Below, piece by piece: positions 36,253 through 48,700 of a DNA stretch of 64,000 bases (within the stretch, counting starts at the first letter, position 1; every line of letters starts with the position of its first letter). The notes below the pieces were generated by a model, which made no database searches, was not told where the DNA came from, and saw only the letters and a list, made by a program, of their open reading frames with translations. Location of the stretch: positions 9,429,001-9,493,000 of the forward strand of contig OU612066.1 in assembly GCA_914767715.1 (NCBI GenBank), written 5' to 3'. The stretch is from Membranipora membranacea (lineage: Eukaryota; Bryozoa; Gymnolaemata; Cheilostomatida; Membraniporidae). The translations under genes and the position numbers were made by a program.

Positions 36253-36731
36253 GCAGGTCATGCTGTTTAGTAGGAAACAGAAAATTGGGCTGCCCCTAAA
36301 GAGAGATGCAAGGTGCACTTAATCCTCATACTGAGAATGTGATACATGCTAGAAAACTAGAATGCATCCTAGAGGTGAGGCCATAGAAGACCTCCTGATC
36401 ATGAGTGTGCAGTGAGCTACCAAAACTGAACTTGCACTAATCGGCCATTGGCAGTAACACTTTGATCTTAGCCATAGGCCGAGAAGTGATTGCAGGTTAC
36501 CCTGTTTATGACAAAACAGAGGGTGGGCTGCCCCTAAAGAGGGACGCAAGTTGCCCAAGTCCTCATACTGAGAGTGTGATACATCCTAGTAAACTAGAAT
36601 GTATCCTAGAGATGAGGCCATGGTGGACCTCCTGATCATAAGTGTGCAACAAGCTGCCAGAAACTGAAACAATCACTAATCGGCCATTGGCAGTGACACC
36701 TTGATCTTAGCCAATAGGCCGAGAAGCGATC
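36253..36731 (-). mobile_element. U2-snRNA-headed repeat, tandem dimer 1
   Basis: Two head-to-tail units of about 240 bp, each bounded by GCAGGT (36253, 36492, 36732). On the minus strand each unit starts like the 5' end of U2 snRNA: CTTCTCGGCCTATTGGCTAA then GATCAA (from 36730, and from 36490 with small changes), about 35 bases. The branch-site-recognition part is altered and the rest is not U2; it includes ATGATCAGGAGGTC and TTTAGGGGCAGCCC. Neighbouring units lack it, so it is an insertion. Confidence 0.6.
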
Positions 36732-37193
36732 GCAGGTTACTGTAATTTATCCAAGAAATATACACTGTGGTTGTCTTTGACATGCGGAGATGGCAGAGTT
36801 CTATCTAAGGAAAGAAAAGTGCATATCATAAAGGTTTATATCATCTTCTGCAGCACAGACTTAAGAGGTTAGAATGTGTTAATGTACTGTCAATCACTCA
36901 TAACAAGGAGACTTTTTGTTTATAATACAAGAAATACCCCCAATATTTGTCAAGAGTTACCCTTCCTCTCGTCGGAGGAGACAACACCAAACTTGATGTG
37001 AGATGGTGTTGGTGTTGCTAGCAATAGGAGTTTCTTAATTGTGATATAATCCAATATGAAGTTTTAACCAAGGAGTAAACTGTTCAATATTGGAAGGACT
37101 CATAATACTTTGGTTAGAAACCCATGGCTAGAACACCAAGTCGGAGAACAATTCTACAAGATGTACTGATTTCATTATACAATCTATTAAAGA

Positions 37194-37276
37194 TGCATCA
37201 ACGGGAATCGAACCCGGGCCTCCCGCTATCTGACTTAGTTAGACAGGCGAGAATCCTACCACTGAACCATCGATGC
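37194..37276 (-). tRNA. tRNA-Gly-like copy with changed anticodon (GTC)
   Basis: Whole cloverleaf recognisable, acceptor stem GCATCGA/TTGATGC still pairing, 13-nt intron retained. The anticodon reads GTC instead of GCC and base 37 is T. GTC would be an Asp anticodon on a Gly body. Downstream T run is only three bases, so expression is doubtful. Confidence 0.6.
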
Positions 37277-38398
37277 TTTTTCTTTTGCTGATGAGACCAC
37301 CTACGTTGCACAGGGGTGGGGGCGAGCTAATCTTACCCTGTCTATCTTACACTAAAACTATTCTCAGACTTGACGCTATAGCCATGAATCTCAATTCATA
37401 ATAGTCCACAAGCGTTAGCATTCCTGACATATTATACAGATATGCAACCTTGATTGCTAGCAACTCCAAACCAATATTGTATTGTGTCCTCCGTTGAGAG
37501 GAAAGATAACTCTTAACATAAATCAGCCAATTTTTATATCATGAGTTATGGACAGTTCATGTACACGTTTCAACCTCTTAAGTCTTGGTTGAAGAAGAAA
37601 TGTAAACCTTTATGAGATGCACTTTTCTTTCTTTAGATGGGATTCTGCCTCTCTGCATAACAATTTCTACCTCTGTGTAACTTTCTTAGATATTTTATAA
37701 TAAGTTGCAAAGGTGAGTTGAGGACATAAATTCTGTCAAGGCCAGTTTACCAAATCAATTATCATACAGTGGATTCAGGGAGCCAAAATGTTAAATAAAT
37801 GCTGAAATTCCGTGCTAGAAAAGATCATTTAGGACTTTCAATTGCTTGTTTTACACGTAAAATAGCTTTAGGAGGGTGAAGCCTTGGATTACTTTGCACC
37901 CTCAAGGATTCTTTGCATCCCCATCCTCTACCATTATTTCTTATCTACATCTCTGTACTAGCCTTCCTAATCAAACTACTATGGGAAATTTTGATGCCCT
38001 TTGCCATCGCCAACGCAAGAACAACTTATAATTTGTTCAAGGCACAGAAAACATGCACAAAATTGGCTATCATCAAATTTGATGTGAGATGCTGAGGATA
38101 AGCTTATGCTTGGAGAATATGAAGGGAGTTGAAGACGTCTGTTTATCAAAATACACTCGGTCAGATTAATAAACTTAAACTTTTGGTCATGGTGCAAGGT
38201 TTAATATATTTGTAAATAATCATGATCAAAAGTGAACAATTTGTGAACAAAAAATCAATAGAAAGAAAAGAAAAAGAAAATGTTTATAAATAAGTATAAT
38301 AGGAAACAGTTATTGTTGGGGGTTAAAAAATGAGTTTCAGGATCAGGATATTACAGTGGTCATATCTTCCTGTCAGGTCTCTGCTACTGGGTGAATGT

Positions 38399-38919
38399 TT
38401 AGTAAGCTACAAAAGAAGAAATTGTTTAGGCCTCTACATACGTGTTGGGAAGGTGACTGGCTATACGAAAAAATGAATGTCAAATGAGCACAGAGGTCAT
38501 GAATTATGAAAGTTATGATAATCTATAGAGCCCGTTTGGCATTATCAATCACTAATATATATATTGCCATACTGTATGTTTTTTAACACGAATCCATGAA
38601 TCAGTATCAATGCTATCAATGATGGATACATACGATATCCATAACTTCTTGCAGTTCCTCTGTTGTGGACTCCTCTGTTGTTGTGGACTCCTCTATTGTG
38701 GACTCCTCTGTTGTAGACGCCTCTGTTGTATGTTCCCCTGCTGTGAACTCTGCTGTTGTAACCCCCATTGTTGTAACCTACTCCGTTGAAGTTGCCTCCG
38801 ATGAAGTTTCTTTTGCCTCCGACTCCATTGTAACCATATCTTTGGTTATTGTAACCTTGGTTATAAGATGCTGATGCCAGAGCCAGGCACATGGCGAAGA
38901 TGAGCATTACTACCTTCAT
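38399..38919 (-). CDS. Gly/Asn/Tyr/Arg-rich secreted peptide, copy D
   Basis: Longest intact copy: exons 38634-38919 and 38399-38406, 97 residues. Signal peptide MKVVMLIFAMCLALASAS, then YNQGYNNQRYGYNGVGGK, the IGGNFNGVGYNNGGYNS block and the largest set of R-G-V repeats. The base before its donor is C, so the last codons read SYGYPY. Exon 1 edge 39127, second exon from 38946, TATA 39200-39193. A candidate ATTAAA polyA signal lies at 38204-38199. Confidence 0.75.
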
Positions 38920-39192
38920 GGCTGATGAGTTGGTGTTTGAATTAGTCTGGCAAAAAATAAAGATAAAGCTTACAAAGCGTTGATGTTTCATGAAAGTCTT
39001 TATATTGAATGAATAATTCAATGTTACTTAGAGTTGAATAAATAGATCAAGGCATAATTTGATAAAAATGTATAAGAATAAGCTCTAGTTTAGCTATATA
39101 TTTCAATGATTACTGCTTTTATTTACCTGAAATGAACAAGTTGCTGATCTGTTGTCAGAAAGTTTCGTGATTGTCTCAGGTTACGGCTACCC

Positions 39193-39200
39193 TTTTTATA
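39193..39200 (-). promoter_or_regulatory. TATA box, copy D
   Basis: TATAAAAA on the minus strand followed by GGGTAGCCGTAACC as in the other copies. Confidence 0.7.
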
Positions 39201-40115
39201 ATTATTTTCACCGGGACAATTTTGAGGATAACTAATTATAAATAATTGATTACATTGTTATTCCATTGCATTTATCAGCATAACTCAAGGCCGCGCCGGT
39301 AATGAAATAGCTACCTGGATACACAGCTAATAATATATATCCTCAAAATTTTAGTGTCAGGACATATTGTAATTACTTCCTATATAATTTTACATAATTT
39401 TTTGATGACCATTAATCAAAAATCAAATGGTTTCTTCTTGCAAGGTAATCAAGGTTCAAGTCACAAACTTTCTATACATTATTGAAGGTGGGTTTTAACT
39501 AAAAGTGGTGATTGTGATGGAACCCAAGAAAAAATGGTGTCGGTAAGGTGTCAGTTAGCAGATTACCACCAATATTAAAATTTTAATCATATGTGGAGAT
39601 AGTATCATGTCTACTAATCTAATAGATAACAGTAATTGGCTGTCAGAAACTATCTCAGGATTATAATGATATATAGCCATTTATAACTGCTGTGGGCAAC
39701 CTGCAGTCTTTTTGCCCGTGGGGCCTTATGGGTTTACACCTATGAAAACTATTCCAACTCTGTTCTATGGATGTCCAGGTATGCATAGTGATTTAATATA
39801 TTTTGCCAAACTGTCATTTTAAACAAGAGAGGCAGATTTGTTCCGAAAAATTGTCATAATACTTGAGTTCTCTAGCATTTTGGATGAAATTTTCCCGATT
39901 TCCTTCAGTATATCATATGTACTAGTTTGATACCATGCACCGCAGAGCTTCCTGATGCATAAGTCTGTATTAGATTTTACAAAGTAGACAGTGCAAAAAT
40001 ATACCTGACGTTCAAGAATGATACCTGATTCTGTGGACTTTTTCAAAAAGGGGTTAGTCACCCATGGCTTATACAAAATATTCTGGAGAGATTTTCTTTT
40101 TTTTGTTCGTCTACA

Positions 40116-40500
40116 TTAAAGGGCAACCAAGGTTTCAAACAACTTCTCATTGATGGCCATTGATTAATAGCAGATTGCACATTCTGCATTGGGAAGAAGA
40201 CAAAATATAATTCGGATGATTATTCAGCCAGAATTCTTGTGAAACATTTCTTCCATCGGGCACTAAAACTCAGCTAAAAGAGAATACCACATAGCAGTTT
40301 CCTGTTCCTGTTATTATTCAGCCTGTGCTCTATAATTATTACAGCAAAATCTTGGAACCTCCCCTAAACTGAAGTGTTACCCAGCTTAGAGTCAGCAACT
40401 ACTTTGAGTCTTGCATCGCGTAATGCACAAAGCTGATGCTGCCCAGCACATTATTTCCTACCCATTAATGCATTGCTGCGAAACCTTGGTTGCCCTTTAA
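40116..40500. mobile_element. TTAA-flanked 385-bp MITE, copy 1
   Basis: Ends are inverted repeats: AAGGGCAACCAAGGTTTC at the left, its complement at the right, bounded by TTAA on both sides (40116-40119, 40497-40500). Noncoding. TTAA targets are typical of piggyBac-type elements, so it is probably a nonautonomous relative. Confidence 0.8.
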
Positions 40501-40529
40501 GAAATCTATCACTGATCAATGCATGCAAA

Positions 40530-40914
40530 TTAAAGGGCAACCAAGGTTTCAAACAACTTCTCATTGATGGCCATTGATTAATAGCAGATTGCACCTTCTG
40601 CATGGGGAAAAAGACAAAATATAATTCGGATGATTATTCAGCCAGAATTCTTGTGAAACATTTCTTCCATCAGGTACTCAAACTCAGCTAAAAGAGAATA
40701 CCACATAGCAGTTTCCTGTTCCTGTTATTATTTAGCCTGTGCTCTATAATTATTACAGCAAAGTCTTGGAACCTCCCCTAAACTGAAGTGTTACCCAGCC
40801 TAGAGTCAGCAACTACTTTGAGTTTTGCATCGCGTAATGCACAAAGCTGATGCTGCCCAGCACATTATTTGCTACCCATTAATGCATTGCTGCAAAACCT
40901 TGGTTGCCCTTTAA
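40530..40914. mobile_element. TTAA-flanked 385-bp MITE, copy 2
   Basis: Same length, orientation and ends as copy 1, separated from it by 29 bases; only scattered differences by eye. Two full copies this close point to a local duplication or a preferred target. Confidence 0.8.
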
Positions 40915-40934
40915 AGCAGTCAACCGACTAGTGA

Positions 40935-41110
40935 AATTTGGTTCGCCCCAAGGTGTGCTCCGACCTGTCTGCAACCGGAGAGCAACCTGGCGCAGATAAC
41001 GTAGCCTTGCCCCTAAGGCAACTAACATTTTGTGGTGTGTGATATGACAACTTGATTTTAATCAACCGTTAGTTTTAATCCACCCTTTGAATCAACCAGT
41101 TATAACGATA
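40935..41110 (+). mobile_element. SINE fragment, body only
   Basis: Lacks the tRNA head but carries the body (CCCCAAGGTGTGCTCCGACC, GCCTTGCCCCTAAGGCAACT) and ATCAACC tail of the SINE at 31962. Confidence 0.65.
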
Positions 41111-43145
41111 CATCCCATCCAAGACAGAGCATCCTGGAGAAACTTTGCTTTTTAATTGACATAGATCTTTTTGCTCTTGAATGCATTGATTAGAGAAAGA
41201 TCAAGTATATATAATATATTGATCGATCGAGCAATTATGATATCTGTATTATTAATTTGTTTACAATGACCATGTAGGAAAAACAACGGCAAAATATAAT
41301 ATGCTTTTTTCTATGATTTGGAAGTTTGAGTCATCCATTATTTCATTTGCAATTTAAAATAATGTCCATGTGACTTGGCATTAGTGTATGATTGATGAGC
41401 TTATTTGGAAGTTTCGCTAAGTTCATATTTGTGTTACGGAAGTATATGAGCTCCCACGGTAATATTTTTGGTTGAACATTGGCCAAGATGTGTGTGGTGT
41501 GTTCACTGCAGTGAATTGCTTATGGTTGAAAATTTCAAGACTTTCATCGTTGAATCTAAAGGTTTGAAGTTACTGATGTGTTGTCAGAAAGTTTTGTGAT
41601 TGTCAAAGGTTACAGCAAACCTATATGTACTTGAATCCTTTCATTTGCATGCCGGAACTCTACTAGTGTTAGATCCTGTGTCGAAGTGAACCATTAGTTA
41701 ACAATATCCACCATAAGAAAAGAGCATGATCTGTTCTTAGATATTGAAGTATGAGGCATCCATTCATTAATTGTGACATTACTACTAGAAAGTGTACAAC
41801 AGCAAAATCAGTCCCTGTAATAGTAATAGCTGACCCCTAGTACTTAGCTTTTTAAACTTCATGATGCCAGCAATGGCATTAGTACCAGAAAGCATTGGCG
41901 TTCCACTTTCACTTTGGATGACTAAGCAGTTATTTACACTTACAGAGGAGCATAAAGCGCTTCATATACTCAGCGAAGTGCAACCATTCAATGGTGATGT
42001 ACCAAATCAACACAAGGATTTGAGTAGAAATAAACATTGTAAGAAATAAACAAAGATTGCAAGAAAAAAATATTACAAAGCTGTGTCCAGGAGGTTTAGT
42101 TTGATGGCAAATAAAATTTGGTAATGTGTTAGGATCCTCACCAATGAAAACACTTATGGTCAAAATGAAGAAGATAATTTAGAAAGTGATGACGGCGAGA
42201 CCATTTCCGTAGCAGAAAACTTTAATGATTTTATAGCAATGTTGGAGCTAATCTATTAGAGAGCCTTTCAATCACCACAACCAAATTTGTTGAAAATGTT
42301 TTACCATAAAATGTGACAGAGATACATATTGAAAGTCAATTGTTTTAAATCCAATCAAGGGTGTTTGTGGTATAAGCTCAAACTTCTGTCCAAACACAGC
42401 AGCAGCTACCAAGAGAGAATCACTGAGCTGTATTCTGGAGTCGTCTTCTTAATGTCAATGAGGGGATAAATCCTAACATTGTGTCATAGAGTTTTTGATT
42501 GGATCCACCCTGTTTATGACACAATGTAATCTTTCAAACTGGTGATAAATTTTCATTGGTATGAAATTTTGTGAAGCTTTATGATGATTCATTTTTGAGA
42601 ATAAAAGTAATCACATCACAGGTTCAAGAGCCATAACTGTGCCCGTTTTGCCGTTAACTCGATTCTCTTCACCAACAGCAGTTATATCTGATATTTTGTC
42701 CTCTTCAACTGTTGATGGCCAGCCCATGGGTCTCCTTTTTTCCCATCAAGTCGGGCATATGGTGCACACAGCACATCACATACCCGTTAGAATGATCAAC
42801 TTTGGTGAAAAAAAACTGATTTACAGGTTCCAAGATGTCTCAGCCACAATATGTTGGATTTACACAACAATCTTGATTTTCAAAAAAGGAATAAGTATCT
42901 TGATACATACACTAGCAATTAATTAAATAACAATAAATAAAAAGATACTATGGCCAATCATGTTAATCAGTACTTAATGTCAATGTGAAGCTTAAACTTA
43001 AACAGAAATTAACACACCACAGTCCTATAAAATACTGAGGATTACAGGTTTACTTTGTTGGTTTAACCACCTCGAGTCCATCATAAAGCTTGATGTAGCC
43101 TACTCCCCTCTCCGCAAAGTGGGTTGTCTCACCAGCAGCAGAAGA

Positions 43146-43218
43146 GCATCGGTGGAATTATCGCCTCCCAAACTAAGTCAGATCGCGGGAGGCCGTGGTT
43201 CAATTCCATGTCGATGGA
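43146..43218 (+). pseudogene. tRNA-Gly copy with D-arm deletion
   Basis: GCATCGGTGG joins directly to AATTATCGCC, removing the D loop; anticodon-side text CTCCCAAACT and mutated T arm (CGTGGTTCAATTCCATG). Nonfunctional. Confidence 0.75.
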
Positions 43219-43854
43219 TTTTTAATAGATTGTATTATGAAATCAGCACATCTTGTAAAACTGTTCTCAGATTTGTTGCTCTAGCCATTAATTTCTATTC
43301 ATAATTTCCTTGCAGCTCAATCTCGCCACAAATCTGGTATGGTCCCCTCCTACAAGAGAGAGGATAACTCTTGGCACATGCGCATTGGGTCACACCGCAT
43401 TTAGTATCGCATGTCTTCACTACTAATTTCACATAACAGGAGGTATGTTCCTTTGCATTTCATTGTTCTATTCATGTCTGGGAATGATGGAAGAAATTTA
43501 ATCTTATTTGATCCTATCAAATAGTTGTACATTAGCAAGTGACAGATTCAATGATTGCAAGGCAAATGCAATACTTTTAATTACTCTCAGCCAGCCTTGA
43601 ATATCAATAACCAGTGAGGTAAACAGGGTATTTTCTCTAGATTAGGAATCAAAGTTTATTTCCACAGCGTGCACATAGCTACCATTTTTGAATTCGGTAT
43701 TAAAGTAAATGGTGTGATGGTGGAATGTACGATCATGTATGTCATCGACTGTTGATAATATGATATGAAATTCCCCTATTCGTAAAGTCCTTGTACTCAG
43801 AACTAATTTCAGAGTGTTATTCATTACATGTGATAAATGTGTAAGTTTTCAAAA

Positions 43855-43945
43855 AGGGAGTAGGAGGTGGCTCAGTTGGTTAGAGCACCGTTCTGGTTTC
43901 TGATCCCACTGCAATCCATTAACTACTGGGGGTGGGTTGGTTGAA
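43855..43945 (+). mobile_element. SINE head fragment, copy 3
   Basis: GAGTAGGAGGTGGCTCAGTT then GGTTAGAGCACCGTTCT gives the best-preserved box A of the family; box B is damaged (TCTGATCCCACTGC) and only a short body follows. Confidence 0.7.
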
Positions 43946-44559
43946 ATTTGCTGCAACAACTTTAAGGAAGATTTCTGTTTGGCAGAGCAAATTATGATCC
44001 TGGGTTGACGAAATCTAAAACTACCTCATATTATTTTTTCTCTCACCCACTTGTAATGCTGCTGGGTTCAAAATAATGCGAGGTGGAGGTTACCAATGCT
44101 AAAATGCTTAATTTGTTTCACATTTTACATCAGAAATTTTAGTGAAGCTTCCATAATTCAATTGCCATTGATTAAAATTATGTGCCAATTGCTCTTACAG
44201 GGATGCAAGTCAAATACTGCAGACATGCGATACAGAAAGTGGTGGGGGTATTCTTTATTGGTGAGTTGTGGACAGTTCATGTACACACTCCAAACTCTGA
44301 AGTCGGTGTTTTAGAAGAAGATTTCATATCGAAGCTAATTTGATGCACAAATACTTATGTGAGATGATGAGGACGGGCTTATGTCTGGAGAACCTGAGGG
44401 GAGTTGATAGCCTCTGTTTGTGAAGATACTTTCAGTCGCATTGATGAAACTCACATTCTGGTCATAGTGCAAGGGTTAATTTGTTTCTAAGAAACATGAT
44501 CAAAAATGAACAGTTTGTGAACAAAAAATAAAAAAATAAATATTGTAGAAAACAGTTGT

Positions 44560-44825
44560 AGTCGGGGGTTGAGGATAAATTTCAGTATCAGGATAATTCA
44601 GTAACCATATCTTTGAGTGAAGTCTCCGTTACTGTGAGGATGTTTAGTGAGCTACAAAAGAAGAAATCAACCACTGTTTATGCCTCTACATATATAATGG
44701 TGAGGTGACCTATTATGCTAAAAGTTAATGGCCCGAAAGCATACAGGTCATACACTCCACAAATTACAAAAAATTCACGATAGTGTATAGAGTCCGTCTG
44801 ATATTTTCAATCACTGATAAATATA
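44560..44825 (-). pseudogene. Peptide-gene last-exon relic left of the TRIM gene
   Basis: Matches the 3' exon and intron of the peptide genes (on + : GATGTTTAGTGAGCTACAAA then AGAAGAAATC; codon TAC changed to CAC-type text) and continues colinear with them to about 44825, then stops. No second exon follows. Confidence 0.65.
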
Positions 44826-45604
44826 AATATTGAGGGAACATATCTGGCACTCCACAACCACATGACAACTGAAATTAAGTACGAAATGTTGTATATTGTT
44901 CAGTGATATATACAGGTTGTATATACAGGTTAAGTAATGTTAAAATTGTTGATCTTGAAATATTTTACTTTGACACAACTATTTGAATGATGTGTATTTC
45001 ATTTGGCACCTTGTTTAACCGCCACAGCTGCTGTCTGCATTATGTAAAAGCCAACTTGTTCCATTGTAATAAAATTGATAATTGTTAGTCAACGTAAATG
45101 TATACAGCTAATGTGTATGGCTTTTATTTAGATTATCAATAATCAATTTCATTACAACCGAAAATTTGCACTTCCACCTAACGTCAGCAGAATGAGAAAA
45201 TATTTAATTGTTTATATAATCATTGGGATGATGCAGCAAGTGGATAGCATAGCGTGGTTGCTCTAGATTAGGAAGGATGCTTCCGAGCTTGTAGTTTCCC
45301 ATAGCAAATGCTTACGATTACGCCTAGCAGCTCAGATTCCCTTGGAATTCCCAAACATACTTAGCAATTGTCATAACTGCTATTCAATGGAAAAAACCCG
45401 ATAGGGGACTCCCCTTTCTTATCAAAGATTTATTAGCTAACTATTGTTGCCTGCATCACATGAGTGACAATATGAATACAAGCTTTAACTGATTAGCTTA
45501 TGACACAAGTTATACACTTACTAGCTGTCACTTGTTACACATCGCAAGGTGAAGTACAGGTTAAGGGGTAAACTTCTAAAAGGTAAATATATTTAGGAAC
45601 AGAG

Positions 45605-45789
45605 ATGGCAGATTCAGCATCCAGTAAGAGTAAGCAGAGAGCAGCTGGAGTGATCTCTTGTGGTAACTGTCTAGAAGTGGAAGGCTATCTAATCAATCCT
45701 GTCAAACTTCATTGTGGACATATCTTCTGCGAGACCTGTCTACTAGATCATCATAAAAATCTACAGATCCTCACCTGCTTTACATGCAA
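45605..45789 (+). CDS. TRIM exon 1: RING finger
   Basis: Starts CAGAGATGGCA, contains the C3HC4 ring (CGNC, HCGHIFCETC, CFTC) and ends in phase 2 at donor CAA|GTAAGT. Confidence 0.85.
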
Positions 45790-48700
45790 GTAAGTACATC
45801 TACGTTATTACTACTTATCAATCAATACATACATTTATATTGTGAGTTCACTATCTAATGGCATTGATCGGTTTCGGATCTGTTGTGCTTTACTCATAGG
45901 CCAGAAATTAAATTCACCAGACTGAGATATCAGATGTCTCATAGGCTAACGAGTGAACAATTTTCCGGTCCAAAAGCTATGACCGATATCATGTAGTGTG
46001 GCCAAAATGAGATGAATATACAATCACTGTTGAATACCCATGACAATCTAACATTGACTGTTCGATAACACAATGGTCTCAAAGCCCCTTGAGACTGACT
46101 TGCAATATTTCCGATTTTCTTTCAGGGAGGAAACAAGTGTCAGCATTGATGAGTTACCATCAGCTATGGGTGAGAAGGCAGCGTTCTGTGACTCGTGTGA
46201 TATAAAAGGTGTACCTAAGATGTCAGCCATTACTTACTGCTCTCCTTGTGCTATGAAGTTCTGTGCCAGACATGAGCAGGTACATGATAGCTAGACAATC
46301 GGGTAGTACCTTCCACTAGTCCCATATCTATATTGCTTGTATGGTTGTAATAACCTCAATCATCAGTGACCTTGAAAAATGAAGCAATAATATTCTGATG
46401 AAGTAGTTTTAGCCTGAAAAAGTCATGTGAACCCATGAAGTTTAGGTGGTTATAATACATTAAGGAACCTTTTATCAGCTGAATCATCGTTTTTGTGTAT
46501 TGAATTCTCTTTCATAATTTTAAGGCCCACGCTGACTGTCTGCCTAGTCATGAGATGAAACCAATACCCAGTTACACTGAATCAGCTGGAGGTGATCAGA
46601 AGAGGTTTTGTTTGACACACACTGATCAGCCGCTCAATGTAGGGTGTAAAAGATGTTGGGCTATATGCTGCTTGAGATGCATGACTTCTCTCGATCCTTG
46701 CACCAATGGTGAGCTCTGGCTTCTACCTTTAAGCCATAACCAGAACAGATCAGGGTACGGCAACAGCCAGTTGCATCTTGGATCCACCCGTAATTCAAAC
46801 TTCAGTTTTGACCCAGACCGGTTTAGCGCGGATTATCTGTTGGAAAAAGCTTTGGGTCATTTTCTCATCATCTCTTACACACACAAACAAAGCCTGACTT
46901 GAGAGCCTCACTTATATTTAGTTTTACTTGTACAAGTTGCTGTATGCAACAACATGCTATGTACTAACTAAAGATAAATTGAAGAAATAACATCTCTGAT
47001 CTAATCTATCCCATATCCGTCAGGATACAGGAGCGCACAATGACCAATCCAACTCCCTTTTTATATATGGTGAATCCCCATATTGTATTATGCTCTTATG
47101 AATTAGTAGGCTATTGTGTACTCTCACAGTACTCACCGTACTCACATCACTTTGGTGTCCAGGATTTGCCCTATATAAAGAGCGTCTGTTGCATTGTGTA
47201 TCATAATTTAGCTATCAGACTTCATTGTGAATCGTTTAGCAGATCCAGATCTAGTGTCCTTTAGTCAGCCCTTTTATATCTTCGTATCAGCAGCCAGGTC
47301 CTAAGTGCCTATTATTGTTATCGTGGTGCATTCTGCGCATGCTCAGCTCTGGGCATGAGCTGATCTCTGCAAAATTGAGTCTCGGAATTCCGAAGCCATC
47401 TGATTGGCTACCTGCTCTGGTGACATCCTTCCCAAAGCATGCGGATTTGTTATTAATAGTTATCTTCTCTTGTCATTATTAGCTGATTTTGATTGGCAGT
47501 TTATGCAGGGGATATCCCATTTCCCCTTTCCAAAGTTGCATTCAGAACCCAAACTAAACTCATTGTTCTTGCACATGCGCAAATTCAAGTCACGCATGAT
47601 GCATACTCAGCCTTACGACACCTGCTTTGTGGTAATGATAGCCTAGTTTATCAGTGATCTACATGCCCAGTCAGATCACGAGAGTCAGTATGATCGTGGT
47701 GGCTCGCAGGTTAATTCTACAAGTTATTACTCAATCGAGTGCAAGCAGTGGTCGATTTTCGTTGTAGCATGGCTGTAATGCCTATTATTACAATATATGT
47801 CTTCCCATCTTCGCAGTGCACTGCGAAGATGCGAATACCTATATCTCACAGCGTAATTATAGGCAGGTTGACCATAGTTGTCAACAGGCTCTAATGCCGG
47901 TTATTACAATATAGGCCTTTGGTATCTCTGCAGTTACTAAAGGGTCTCAAAGCCTAGACAACCCGTCTTTAAGAGTATACTATAGTAAGTTGATGAGGTG
48001 AGGGCCAATACGCACCAGATCAAATAATTGGGTTTTGTGTACGGACCGGTTTGAGGTGCGTGACAGATGGGCCTCTCAGTCAGTGTGCTTGATTGACACT
48101 GAAAGCTTGTGGTTGTTTTCAAGGACAAATATCCGAAATCTAACTTAAAAAAATGCAGGGCAATTACAGACTGACTCTCGTGATCTGACTGGGCGTGTAG
48201 ATCATTGATAAACCAGGCTATCATTACCACAAAAGAGATGTCGTAAGCCTGATTACCCATCATGCGCGACTTTCATTTGCACATGTGCAAGAACAATGAA
48301 TTTAGTCTGGGTTCTGATAGCAAATTTGGTCAGGAAAATGAGATAGCCCCTGCATAGACTGCAACCAAAATCAGCTAATGGTGACAAGAGAGGATATATT
48401 AATAACAATTCCGCACGCATTGGGGAGCATGCCACCAGAGCAGATAGCCAATCAGATGGCTGCGGAATTCCGAGACTCAATTTTGCAGAGATAAGCTCAT
48501 GCCCAGAGCTGAGCATGCGCAGATCGGGGCAATTGTGCAGACTGTATCTTCTGTTTGTTTGTTTGTATAGACTTTAATGCCTGTCAATACGTTAAGGTTA
48601 ATAAGACAGTGCTCACAATGATACAGTACTAAGAAAGAATTGTTTGAATGTGCGCACGACTACCCATTGTCAATAGAAAAAAATGTAGTCTGTCAGGTAC

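Noticed and set aside
36310-36730. Functional U2 snRNA gene
   Set aside because: Only the first ~35 bases match, the branch-site-pairing segment is altered, and no U2 body or Sm site was seen.
44096-44314. 72-codon ORF left of the TRIM gene
   Set aside because: Lies in array-derived noncoding sequence, without motif or splice signals.
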